Below, in pieces: positions 34,843 to 43,502 of a DNA stretch of 64,000 bases. Under the pieces are notes generated by a model. That model was not told the origin of the DNA. It searched no databases and worked only from the letters and a program-made list of their open reading frames with translations. This DNA comes from Bin5 sp965261695 (GTDB lineage Bacteria; Chloroflexota; Anaerolineae; Caldilineales; Caldilineaceae), in NCBI GenBank assembly GCA_965261695.1, contig OZ253474.1:5332001-5396000 (forward strand), given 5' to 3'. Within the stretch, counting starts at the first letter, position 1, and every line of letters begins with the position of its first letter. Position numbers and translations under genes: made by a program.

Positions 34843-35733
34843 ATGATTCCATTTGTCGACTCCAGCGAGCTAAAAGGCGATGGAGAGGCCGTTCGCCGCC
34901 GCGCTGATAGCGAAGGCTATCTCTTTCTGCGAGACATCGTAGACAAGCAGCCCGTCCTAGAGGCTCGGCGCAACATCACCGCAGTCTTGCACGAGGTCGG
35001 TTGGATCGACGCCGGCTCCGATCCCGATCAGGCAATCACCAGCCACCCTCCCCACGTTTCGGGAGAGCCGGAATTCTCACCGGTGTATGACAAAGTTCAG
35101 ATGCTGGAATCGTTCCATACGCTCGCCCACAACGAGGCAATTCTCGAAGTTATCGGCCATCTGCTGGGAGATGATGTACTCCTGCAACCCAGCAACATCG
35201 CCCGCTTCATTTTCCCCACCAACCTTGAACAGACCACCCTGGCGCACCAGGACTTTGTTCACATCCAGGGTACGCCCGATGTGTGGACGGCGTGGCTGCC
35301 GCTGGCTGAATGTCCGCACAGTTTGGGTGGGTTGAGCCTGCTGACGGGGTCGCACAAGGGAGGAATACTGCCTGTTTCCCGGTCACTCGGCGCCGGCGGT
35401 CTGCGCGCCCACTTCGAAAAAATCGGCGGCCAATGGGTATCCAGCCCCTTCGAGCTGGGTGACATGATCTTCTTTCACAGCCATACCGTTCACAAGGGGC
35501 TGCCCAATCTGTCTGGCAACCGCCTCCGCCTTTCGGTCGACTTCCGCTATCAGAGGGCATTCGACCCTGTCATGGACAAGGTGCTCACCCCCCATCAGGG
35601 CCGCCTCACCTGGGAACGGGTCTACATGGGCTGGAAGTCGGACCGCTTTCAGTATAACTGGAAGCGTTATTCGCTCACGCCCGTTCCCAAAGTCCCGGTA
35701 CGGGTCGTCGAAAAAACGCCGCAAGGTGACTGA
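34843..35733 (+). CDS. phytanoyl-CoA dioxygenase family protein (PhyH 3)
   Basis: A 296-residue Fe(II)/2-oxoglutarate oxygenase. His135 and Asp137 in TLAHQDFVHIQG are the first iron ligands; the distal His lies in IFFHSHTVHKGLPN, with NRLRLSVDFRYQ after it for the cosubstrate. VWTAWLPLAECPHSLGGLSLLTGSHKGG is the conserved jelly-roll loop. A good ribosome-binding site AGGAG lies 9 bp before the ATG. It is transcribed towards PhyH 4, whose 3' end is only 6 bp away on the other strand, so the two converge. Sequence similarity to PhyH 1, 2, 4 and 5 is low outside the motifs, so the substrates probably differ. Confidence 0.9.
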   Translation: MIPFVDSSELKGDGEAVRRRADSEGYLFLRDIVDKQPVLEARRNITAVLHEVGWIDAGSDPDQAITSHPPHVSGEPEFSPVYDKVQMLESFHTLAHNEAILEVIGHLLGDDVLLQPSNIARFIFPTNLEQTTLAHQDFVHIQGTPDVWTAWLPLAECPHSLGGLSLLTGSHKGGILPVSRSLGAGGLRAHFEKIGGQWVSSPFELGDMIFFHSHTVHKGLPNLSGNRLRLSVDFRYQRAFDPVMDKVLTPHQGRLTWERVYMGWKSDRFQYNWKRYSLTPVPKVPVRVVEKTPQGD

Positions 35734-35739
35734 GTCCTC

Positions 35740-36867
35740 TTAGAGGCCCAGGTCTCGCAAATTGTAATTCTTGAGGATGCTTTCGCGCGTCGCTTCGCTC
35801 CAGCGGTTCTCGTCCTCCTGCCCTGCCAGCGGCTGGTAGACGTAGCGAGCCTCATGTGGGAAGCGCTGTTGTCGGGCGTCGATAGCCAGCGCAATCAGGC
35901 GTGAACGCTCGTGGATTCGTTCGGCGTCATAAACAACCTCTTTGCCGTTTTGCATTGTCCTGGCATTGAGCGCGGCGCGCCGCCGGTGAAAGCCGAAGTT
36001 GATCGTGATCCGTCTCTGCGGCGATGTGTTTGCAAACGAGGCGTGCAGGGCTTGGCGATTCGACATCACCACGTCACCCGGCTCGCAAACCATCGGCGCC
36101 GCGCCCGCAAGCCGGTCCGAACCGTTCTCCTCGACCATCGCCTTGATGTCCATTTTCCCCTGCTTGTGCGAACCGGGCAGCAGCCAGACCCCGTTTTCAG
36201 CAGTGCTTCCATAGAGTTGCGCCATGAAGTTGAACCCATGCGTGCCCTCGTCCCAGTCCGGGCTGTCCCAGTGGGTCGTCCCGTCATGATGCCACGCCAC
36301 CGAGGGACCCAGGCCCGCCCGTTTGACAATGACCGACTCGGTGAATGGCGTAAAGTCGGCGCCGTTGATGTTCTCGGCAACTGCCAGCAGTTGCGGGTGT
36401 CCGTAGAGCCTCAGGCAAGAATCCATGACCTGGGCCGGACTGGAGATACTGGAAATAACGTAGTCGGGAGCGTCGTCAGGCGGCGGCGGTTCAGCCATCC
36501 TTGCTGGATGGCGACCACTGTTCAAGTCCGTTCCACCGTAGGGGTCGCTCAACGGCCTCGCAAAGTGAAACGTCGGCCGCGCCAGATCGACGCCGAGAGC
36601 GGGTCGCCCCTGCGCGTCAACGGTGGCGTCTTTCCTGTACGGCGCGCGTTCGAACGCGTTCTCCATGTCCGACCGCAAATCGTCGAGTTCATCCGCGGCC
36701 AATGCGCCCTCAAACACGTAAAACCCGCAGCGCCAGTAGGCATCGGTGATCTCCTCGGCCAGCCTGCCGTCATCCTTAAATCGAATCGGGCCGCGATTGC
36801 CCAGCTCGAATGCCCTTCGCTCCCCTTCACGCACGTAGGTGTCCAGTGTTCTGGCATCCTCGGTCAT
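35740..36867 (-). CDS. phytanoyl-CoA dioxygenase family protein (PhyH 4)
   Basis: A 375-residue Fe(II)/2-oxoglutarate oxygenase, the longest of the five in this window. The iron site is His193-x-Asp195 in VAWHHDGTTHW, with the distal His in MSNRQALHASFANTSPQRRITINFGFH and Arg residues behind. NGVWLLPGSHKQGKMDIK is the conserved loop. Start 36867 is favoured by the GGGGGGCAGG site; the nine extra upstream residues of the longer frame have no support. It precedes (in the transcript sense follows) the binding-protein gene on the same strand by about 105 bp, so they may be co-regulated. Confidence 0.9.
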   Translation of the reverse strand: MTEDARTLDTYVREGERRAFELGNRGPIRFKDDGRLAEEITDAYWRCGFYVFEGALAADELDDLRSDMENAFERAPYRKDATVDAQGRPALGVDLARPTFHFARPLSDPYGGTDLNSGRHPARMAEPPPPDDAPDYVISSISSPAQVMDSCLRLYGHPQLLAVAENINGADFTPFTESVIVKRAGLGPSVAWHHDGTTHWDSPDWDEGTHGFNFMAQLYGSTAENGVWLLPGSHKQGKMDIKAMVEENGSDRLAGAAPMVCEPGDVVMSNRQALHASFANTSPQRRITINFGFHRRRAALNARTMQNGKEVVYDAERIHERSRLIALAIDARQQRFPHEARYVYQPLAGQEDENRWSEATRESILKNYNLRDLGL

Positions 36868-36972
36868 ACCTGCCCCCCTGGCGAGCCACACCACACGCCG
36901 CCATTGACGCGACGTGTGGTGTGCCTTTAATGATGACTTGGCAAACTTTGTTACATCCCGCGCCGCCCCGGA

Positions 36973-38607
36973 TTACTCCTCGACCCAAACGCGATGGAAC
37001 ATGTGCGTATCCATCGGCGAGGGGATATAGTTCTGCACGCGCGGCCGCGAAACGTCGACATAGATGTTGTGCGTCAGCGGAATATAGGGCAGATCCTGGG
37101 CGAACTGCGTATCAACGGCCTGGTACAGGCGGGTCCGCTCGGCGTCGTCGATCGTGGCGCGCGCCGTCGCAATATTGGCGTCCACGTCGCCGTTGGCGTA
37201 GCGGGCGTAGTTGCCGCCGCCGCCCAGGTTATCCGAGTGCATGAGCGGATAGTAGAATCCGTCCGGGTCGGCGTAGTCGGTTACGCGGTACATCCAGGCC
37301 AAATCGTAGTTGCCCGACTCGAGCGCCTCCATGTATGGACCGAACTCGGTCGGTCGGATCTCGATGTTGATGCCGATCTCCTTCAGGTTGGCCTGATAGA
37401 TCTCCAGCATCTTGATCAGGTTGCCCCACGGCGGCAGAATCACGTCAAACGTGCCCGGCACGCCGTCGGCAAAGCCCGCCTCCGCCATCAACGCCTTTGC
37501 CGTATCAAGGTTGGTCGGATAGTTCAACACCGCGTCTTCATCGTAGCCCAGCAGCCCCGGAGGAAGCAGACCTTGGGCAACGTTTGCCCGCCCCTGCAGA
37601 CTGGCGATGATGGCATCCAGATCAAGCGCGTAACGCACCGCCTGGCGCAGTTTGGGATTCGTGCCAAACGGTTCTCGTTCCAGGTTGACGGCGATGAAGT
37701 CGGTGTGGAACGTCTCCGCCCAGCCCAGCTTTTCCTTGAAGACCGGGTCGGTGCTGAATCGGTCCCAGTGCGCCGGGGGAACCCAGGCGATATCCAGCCG
37801 CCCCGAATCCAACTCAACGATGCGCGTGTTCTCGTCGCCGATAAAGCGGAACTGGACCGCATCCAGGTGGGGGCGCCCATTCCAGTAGTCCTCGAACGCG
37901 TTCAGCGTCACATCCTGGTTGAGGTTCCACTCGCCCAGCGAGAACGGCCCGGCGGCGACGACATTCTGCCCAAAGTCCTCGCCCCACTTTTCCACCTCTT
38001 CCTGCGGCACGACCGCGAGGTTGATGCTGGCAAGCATCGACTTGAACGGCGCCAGCGGCGCGGCCAGTTCAATCTCCAGCGTCTGCGCATCCACCACCCT
38101 GATCCCGCTTACTTCATCGGCTGAGCCGTCCTGGAAGGCCTGCGCGCCGACCACGATCGACAGCATCCATGCCTTGGGGCTTCTCGTCTCCGGATTCAGC
38201 ACGCGCTCGAAACTGTACTTGAAGTCGTCCGCCGTGATCACGCGGCCGTTGTGGAACTTGGCCCCCGCCCGTAGGTGGAAAGTCCAGGTCGTACCGTCGT
38301 CGGTCACGTCAAAACTCTCGGCGATGGCCGGTTCGATCTCGCGGCCGTCGGGCGATAAACGGAACAGCCCCTCAAGAAGGTTGGGGGCAATGACGCCTTG
38401 GTCCCACCCGGCGATTGCCGCCGGGTCGAAGCTCTTCGGATCGGAGGAGACAAAGCCAATTACTGTGCCTCCCATCTGCGGTCCTTCGCTTGGCTCCGCC
38501 GGGGCGGAGTCGGTCGGTGATGCCGGCGCCGCCACACAGCCAACCACCAGAGACGCAAGCAGAGCCAAGCTTACCATTAACAACATCACACGCTGCATTG
38601 ATTTCAT
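36973..38607 (-). CDS. ABC transporter substrate-binding lipoprotein (SBP family 5)
   Basis: The 544-residue product is the extracytoplasmic solute receptor for a dipeptide/nickel/oligopeptide-type ABC transporter. A lipoprotein signal peptide ends at LVVGC (Cys24), followed by an acidic/Pro/Ser linker. Family-5 landmarks are VIGFVSSDPKSFDPAAIAG, the EPAIAESFDVTDDGTTWTFHLRAGAKFHNG segment, and TADDFKYSFERVLNPETRSP. Start 38607 was chosen for its AGGAG site; the longer frame adds a non-signal-like region. It probably serves the DppB/DppC permeases at 32061-33855. A promoter with TTGACA and TACCTT lies upstream. Confidence 0.93.
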   Translation of the reverse strand: MKSMQRVMLLMVSLALLASLVVGCVAAPASPTDSAPAEPSEGPQMGGTVIGFVSSDPKSFDPAAIAGWDQGVIAPNLLEGLFRLSPDGREIEPAIAESFDVTDDGTTWTFHLRAGAKFHNGRVITADDFKYSFERVLNPETRSPKAWMLSIVVGAQAFQDGSADEVSGIRVVDAQTLEIELAAPLAPFKSMLASINLAVVPQEEVEKWGEDFGQNVVAAGPFSLGEWNLNQDVTLNAFEDYWNGRPHLDAVQFRFIGDENTRIVELDSGRLDIAWVPPAHWDRFSTDPVFKEKLGWAETFHTDFIAVNLEREPFGTNPKLRQAVRYALDLDAIIASLQGRANVAQGLLPPGLLGYDEDAVLNYPTNLDTAKALMAEAGFADGVPGTFDVILPPWGNLIKMLEIYQANLKEIGINIEIRPTEFGPYMEALESGNYDLAWMYRVTDYADPDGFYYPLMHSDNLGGGGNYARYANGDVDANIATARATIDDAERTRLYQAVDTQFAQDLPYIPLTHNIYVDVSRPRVQNYIPSPMDTHMFHRVWVEE

Positions 38608-38724
38608 CTCAATCTCCTGAAACTGTGTTGAATCAAAACCGTTTCTATTGTCAAGCAGGCAGTTGTCTTGGCGTTCAGCAGGTGTGGTGAACAACAATTG
38701 ACTCCAGGACAGGATGATGGGCAA

Positions 38725-38753
38725 AAGGTATCAAATCGAGAAAACCTTGTCAA
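38725..38753 (-). promoter_or_regulatory. candidate sigma70-type promoter for the binding-protein gene
   Basis: On the minus strand TTGACA (38748-38753) and TACCTT (38725-38730) are separated by 17 bp. The box overlaps the stop of the PfkB gene and lies about 118 bp before the binding-protein start. The long leader could hold regulation, but no riboswitch-like fold is obvious. Confidence 0.5.
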
Positions 38754-39880
38754 GCGCCCTGATTCTGGTTCCGGTAGATTTCCTGCAGCAGCAGCACCCG
38801 TGACTGCGCCGCATCCGCGCCTACATGTAAGGCATGCAAGACGCCAAACTGCTCGATGATGAAGGAGGCCGAGACCGCGCCGTAAAGACAAGCCTGTAGC
38901 GGGTCGCCCGTCCGTGCCAGGCCAACCAAAAATCCGCCGCAGAAAGCATCTCCGGCTCCGGTGGGATCGACCACCCGCGCCGGGTAGGTCGGAATCTGAT
39001 GCCATCGTTCCCCGTCGCGCAGCAACATGCGCATGCCGCGCGATCCCATCTTTACGCCGATGCCGCGCGGCCCGAATGCGAGCAGCCGCCCGGCGGCGTC
39101 AAAGACATGCTCATGCCGCCTTCCGCCGGCGCTCTCCGCCCCGAAGGCGGCATCGGCATGAACTGTCAGCTCTTCAATGCTCGGCAGCAGATAGTCGATG
39201 TACCGCAGCAACTCTGCGTCGACCTGGGCTTCCTGGTCCCAGTCCCACCAGGGCCAGTCGAAACTGATCACGACCCGGTCCCCCCGCAGAAGCTTGAGGA
39301 AGGCGGCGTTGACGCGGCTGCATGGCAGCGGGCCGGGCGCAAAGTGGGCGAAAGAGGCGTATTTCGCCTTCTCCTCCCACTGCGAGAGGTCGGGGCAGAA
39401 GGTCGGCCAGATGCGGCGGTGCAGAGGGCTGCCCGTGTCCGTGTACTCGCTTTCGAGGTCGATGACCTCACCGGCGTGGGCGGGCAGGATCGAGCGCGCC
39501 TCGTCGATCCGGTCGGTGCGGCTGCCGTCGGCAAAGTAGAACGCCCGTGAACGCAGCAAGTGCGGCTCTTCAATCCGCGTCACCGCTGAAACGTCGATGC
39601 CGGCGTCGGCCAACTGCTCGAGCCATACGTTGGGATAGTCCGCGCCGACCACGCTGACGAGGCTGACGTCCACACCCCAAAGGCGCATCCCCGCCGCCGC
39701 ATAAACCGCATTGCCGCCAAGCTGGCGCGGCGAGATCTGCCCGTCGGGCGTAACCACGTCGTCCAAAGTACAGTTGCCCACCGCCAGGAAAGCGTTTGCC
39801 TGCGCCTTCCCAGCGGGGCCGCATTGGACTTCCTGCATGGGAGAATTCACGGCTTCAATTGCATCAGGTCTATCCTGCAA
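38750..39880 (-). CDS. PfkB-family carbohydrate kinase
   Basis: The protein has the ribokinase fold: N-terminal AVGNCTLDDVV and QLGGNAVYAAAGMRLWG, and the C-terminal anion-hole/catalytic motif VVDPTGAGDAFCGGFLVGLA, in which the Asp is the base. Length is up to 376 residues. The start is uncertain: a TTG at 39880 has GGAGAG 7 bp upstream, while the ATG at 39838 has no ribosome-binding site. The family phosphorylates sugars, nucleosides or sugar phosphates. Its place beside PhyH and transport genes suggests an unusual sugar. Confidence 0.88.
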   Translation of the reverse strand: MQDRPDAIEAVNSPMQEVQCGPAGKAQANAFLAVGNCTLDDVVTPDGQISPRQLGGNAVYAAAGMRLWGVDVSLVSVVGADYPNVWLEQLADAGIDVSAVTRIEEPHLLRSRAFYFADGSRTDRIDEARSILPAHAGEVIDLESEYTDTGSPLHRRIWPTFCPDLSQWEEKAKYASFAHFAPGPLPCSRVNAAFLKLLRGDRVVISFDWPWWDWDQEAQVDAELLRYIDYLLPSIEELTVHADAAFGAESAGGRRHEHVFDAAGRLLAFGPRGIGVKMGSRGMRMLLRDGERWHQIPTYPARVVDPTGAGDAFCGGFLVGLARTGDPLQACLYGAVSASFIIEQFGVLHALHVGADAAQSRVLLLQEIYRNQNQGA

Positions 39881-40053
39881 GCCGGTCTCTCCAGCGCTCG
39901 TGGGTCTATTGGGGAACCCGTTGAATCCAAGTCGATTGCCTCAACCCTGTATTTGGGAAGGCGCGAGGCTCGCCTGCCCCTGCGCACCACGGCCTACGCA
40001 ACACGCCATACGCACTTCTCCGTAGATGTGCCATCCAAGTTGACACGCTTTCC

Positions 40054-40854
40054 TCACACGCGCATACGCAGCATGGGGTGGCTGAACGAGACCGCGATCG
40101 TCTCGTCGGTGCGCATCGACTTCGTGCCCGGCGTCATAAAGTGGATGGCAAGCGCCCGCCGTTGACGATCGGTCGTATTTGGCGCAGTGCGGTGCAACGT
40201 CTGGCAGTGGTGCAGCGTGATTCCGCCCGCCGGCAGGTCGGCCACCACCGCCTCGCTGTCGTCGACCAGTTTGCCCATGTCCAGCAGAACGTCGCTGCCC
40301 TTGGCCTGATCGTGCAGCATTGGGCGCAAGTGCGAGCCGGGGATGAACTGCATGGCGCCGTTGTGCAGGTCCACGTCGTCCAGGGTCAGCCAGCAGCTAA
40401 CCAGGTTGGCGGGCAAACATTTCCAGTAAGCATTGTCCTGGTGCCAGAAGACCGGCCCCCCATGATGCGGCGGCTTATATATCGCCTGGTTGTGAAAGAG
40501 CTGGATATTGGGGCCGATGATGTCTTCGATGATGTCGAGGATACGCTCATGGTAGGTGAGCCTGTGGAACTGAACGTTGTATTCCGAAATCTGCATGAAC
40601 TGCAGCAACTCCTGCTGCGCCTCGCCGTCATGCCCATGGTCATCTTCGCCGCTGACCGCCAGATTGCGCACAGGCCGTTTGCCGCTGCGCGCCAGCGCGA
40701 ATTCGGCGTCATACTCGCAGCGCATCAGCCCGAGCAACTCGTCTTCGAGTACCTTACCTACGATTAGAAAGCCGTCTTCCCAGAAGCTGGCAACCTGCTC
40801 CTGTTTAAGCGCTTTGTATCCGCTCTTCCGTTCAGCAGAATCAGTCGATGGCAT
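40054..40854 (-). CDS. phytanoyl-CoA dioxygenase family protein (PhyH 5)
   Basis: A 266-residue Fe(II)/2-oxoglutarate oxygenase, closest in look to the ectoine-hydroxylase-like branch. His138 and Asp140 lie in PVFWHQDNAYWKC. The distal part reads GGITLHHCQTLHRTAPNTTDRQRRALAIHFM, with the iron His and the cosubstrate Arg. NGAMQFIPGSHLRPMLHDQ is the jelly-roll loop. The ATG at 40854 is preferred because AAGGAG stands 9 bp before it; the ATG at 40863 abuts the same site. It lies about 50 bp downstream of the dimethylformamidase-like gene on the same strand and may act on its product. Confidence 0.9.
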   Translation of the reverse strand: MPSTDSAERKSGYKALKQEQVASFWEDGFLIVGKVLEDELLGLMRCEYDAEFALARSGKRPVRNLAVSGEDDHGHDGEAQQELLQFMQISEYNVQFHRLTYHERILDIIEDIIGPNIQLFHNQAIYKPPHHGGPVFWHQDNAYWKCLPANLVSCWLTLDDVDLHNGAMQFIPGSHLRPMLHDQAKGSDVLLDMGKLVDDSEAVVADLPAGGITLHHCQTLHRTAPNTTDRQRRALAIHFMTPGTKSMRTDETIAVSFSHPMLRMRV

Positions 40855-40905
40855 CAGCCGCATCTCCTTCTTTGCCGTTGGTTGTATTCTGATGAAAAGA
40901 ACCCA

Positions 40906-43176
40906 TCAGCTTCTGCTGGACGGGGCAAGCTCAGTTGAGTTTGCGAACGCAGTCAGCACATTTTCGGTGATGCGCGAGACGTTGTTGTCATAGCCGTTGT
41001 GCGACAAGCTGCCGCACCAGATGATCGAACCGACCGAAAAGACTGCGCCGTTGTTGGGCGTCTCAAAATAGACCATGTCTGCATACACTGTCGAGAGATG
41101 ATCGTGAATCAACTCGACATTGACCTGCAGATAGTCCTCGATGACCGGCATAATCGACGGCCCGTGCGGACCGGAAGTGGCTAGGAGGAGCGTATGATAG
41201 GGCGAGCCCAGGCTGTAGTCGATGCGGTCCAACTCGTCACCCGCCGAACCGCCGAAAATGAGTCCGAAATCACCGATCGTTTCGTCTGCCGCGATGCCGT
41301 CAAAGATGAAAGCCGCCCGCTTGTCGAAACTGCCCGGCTTGCGCGTATAACCGGGCGCCGGATCCCCCCAACCCTGGGCGGTGAAGCCGATACCGGTCAG
41401 CAGATTGGGCGCCTTGCCGCGATGCCGCCACAGCCCGCCCAATTCGCCGGTCGTGCTGTGATAGCATTCGCCCGGCGCAGAGTTCCACGCCCGCGAGCCG
41501 GAAATGCCGCGCCGGATTTCGGCGACGTGGGGCCGCTCCGGGTCAACACTCGTAACCCAATAGAAGCCGTTCCCGCCCAGGTACATTAGCCGGCCGCCCC
41601 CGTCCAGATAGGCTTCCAGCGCAGTCAACATCGGCGTGGTCCAATACTCCGGATGTGTGCCTGTGACCATGACCCGATAGTTGGCGAGAAGCTCCTGACC
41701 TTCATCGTGCAGGTCATGGTCGGTGGCCACGTCGTAGGCGAATCGCTTCTCGTCAAGCCAGTCGATGAGGTAAAGATCTTCACCCAAAAGGCGAGGCGAG
41801 GTCGTCAAGAGATGACGATATTGAGGGCGAAGATTGACGATCGGACGCAAATGGGACGAATAGGTGCAGCCGCTGCCGTCCGAGTGCCGGTCGTAGAAGG
41901 ACATGGCGAACTCAGGGTGCTCGGCCAGATACAGATCGCGCGCATCCCAGTTGATGTTCTCCTCCGGTATGCTGCCCAGATGCTCCTGCGCGGCATCCAT
42001 CCGATCGTTGGCATAGGCAACATAGGACATGGTCGGCATCAGGTAAAGGATTGGGGCGTTGGCCGTGCCCCGGGGCGGCCGCACGATAAAGGGAATGTGA
42101 TCCTCCTGCCCCTCCCCTGTAAGGCGCGCCGCATAGACCCCGCTCCTCAAACTTCCCGGCACAACAAACTCAAAGTCAGGCTCCCAGCCGGCGTCTTCCA
42201 GGTCATCGTCGTGGAAATAGATGGCGCCATATTGGTTCGGCGCATGTTTGAAGTCGAACTCGCTCGAAGTCCAGTTATGACCGGTAACGGCGCGCGCCGG
42301 CATGTTGACGGCAACGCCATGCAGCGCGTGCGGACCTCTGTCGATCACTTTGGCCGTAGAGGGAGAAACGGAGAAATCCCAGGCGGCAACCAGGTCGGAG
42401 GCGGCCACTTCTTCCGCAGGGATCCCCCGTCTCAAACGCTCAATCTCATCTGCATCCAGCGCCCGCTTGAAGATGCGTGGGCCGTCGATTTTGCCATTAT
42501 AATGCCCCTGCCCCGCGAACCGGCCCGAATTCTCCCCACCAACGCCTGTAGCGGCCATCACCACCGGGCAACTGTTGTTGGCTGAAAACTGTACATCGGC
42601 TCTCCTTTCGATGACGACCGCTGAACTGTCCGACGGCCAATTCAACAACGGCTGTTGATGCAATTGCAGCGTCTGCGCCTCGGCATCGAACGCGGCCGCG
42701 ACGAAATACCATTCGCCTGCCCGTAGCGCCTGCCCTGTGCTGACGCGAGCGCCCGAGTCCGCGCCCGGCCCGCCAAGCCACAACTCAAGCGCCCCCTCCG
42801 TCCCGACCGCGAGGCTGAAGCCCGTCCCCTCGGTCGACCACTTGCTCAACACCCCCTGCGCCTCCCCTTTGTCGGGCGTGGTCGGATAGATCCACGCCTG
42901 CAGCGTGAAGCTGTTCAACCGGCTGAGCGACGCGTGGTCGTCAACCAGCACGTACGAGCCGCTCCGCGCATACTGTTTGCGGCCGGGGCGCCGGCCGTTG
43001 ATGTGGGCGTCAACGGGCTCCTCTTTGAAGCCCGGTCCTTCCGCGTTCACATCGCCATGAATAAGCCGGACCAAAGTGGTCTCGTACCCCGGCAAGTCCG
43101 TACTGACCATAAAACGAATCGTTTCGCCCGGCGCGGCGCTGAACCTGTCAGTGTAGCCTATCAACTCGGTCGTCAT
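40906..43176 (-). CDS. N,N-dimethylformamidase large-subunit-like protein with LamG domain
   Basis: The 756-residue protein has an N-terminal beta-domain (FSAAPGETIRFMVSTDL), a LamG/concanavalin-like domain at residues about 90-230 (SLSRLNSFTLQAWIYPTTP), and a large C-terminal domain like the DMFase beta chain (about residues 370-740). In characterised DMFase a mononuclear iron is bound by Tyr, Glu and His ligands. The segment MVTGTHPEYWTTPM carries matching His and Glu residues, and YDRHSDGSG and YLDGGGRLMYLGGNGFYW are family regions. Relatives hydrolyse dimethylformamide or unknown amides. No small alpha subunit is adjacent. The start has AGGAG directly upstream. Confidence 0.75.
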   Translation of the reverse strand: MTTELIGYTDRFSAAPGETIRFMVSTDLPGYETTLVRLIHGDVNAEGPGFKEEPVDAHINGRRPGRKQYARSGSYVLVDDHASLSRLNSFTLQAWIYPTTPDKGEAQGVLSKWSTEGTGFSLAVGTEGALELWLGGPGADSGARVSTGQALRAGEWYFVAAAFDAEAQTLQLHQQPLLNWPSDSSAVVIERRADVQFSANNSCPVVMAATGVGGENSGRFAGQGHYNGKIDGPRIFKRALDADEIERLRRGIPAEEVAASDLVAAWDFSVSPSTAKVIDRGPHALHGVAVNMPARAVTGHNWTSSEFDFKHAPNQYGAIYFHDDDLEDAGWEPDFEFVVPGSLRSGVYAARLTGEGQEDHIPFIVRPPRGTANAPILYLMPTMSYVAYANDRMDAAQEHLGSIPEENINWDARDLYLAEHPEFAMSFYDRHSDGSGCTYSSHLRPIVNLRPQYRHLLTTSPRLLGEDLYLIDWLDEKRFAYDVATDHDLHDEGQELLANYRVMVTGTHPEYWTTPMLTALEAYLDGGGRLMYLGGNGFYWVTSVDPERPHVAEIRRGISGSRAWNSAPGECYHSTTGELGGLWRHRGKAPNLLTGIGFTAQGWGDPAPGYTRKPGSFDKRAAFIFDGIAADETIGDFGLIFGGSAGDELDRIDYSLGSPYHTLLLATSGPHGPSIMPVIEDYLQVNVELIHDHLSTVYADMVYFETPNNGAVFSVGSIIWCGSLSHNGYDNNVSRITENVLTAFANSTELAPSSRS

Positions 43177-43502
43177 GTTCTCCTCCCAGGATAGAAAACA
43201 AAGAAAAGTGGGGGAAATATCCGCTCATTCGCTCCTGCCTCAAGCTCTGGCTCCTATCCAGCTTTTTGGGTAGCCCGCCCACATCAATTTCACGCAAACG
43301 CCGCTAATATGATACTGTTATATGGATAGTGGCTGATGGAGCGGCGATAGACACAGGGCGAATGGAAGTCCGCTCATGGACACTTCGCCCGGTTCGACAT
43401 TGCGCCTGAATTATACACGCTTGAGCGCGTCGGCGTCCACCTGCTTGATGGGCCAGCCAGCCGTCGCAATGCTGAATGCAGTAGCGGAGGTCAATCCGGA
43501 AA
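43177..43502. other. intergenic region between divergent genes
   Basis: This 326-bp region lies between the dimethylformamidase-like gene (minus) and copA (plus), so it should hold promoters for both. An AT-rich patch (TATGATACTGTTATATGG, about 43307-43324) is the most promoter-like part, but no clear -35/-10 pair or copper-regulator (CsoR/CueR) palindrome can be supported. A short reading frame across it is not protein-like. Confidence 0.6.
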
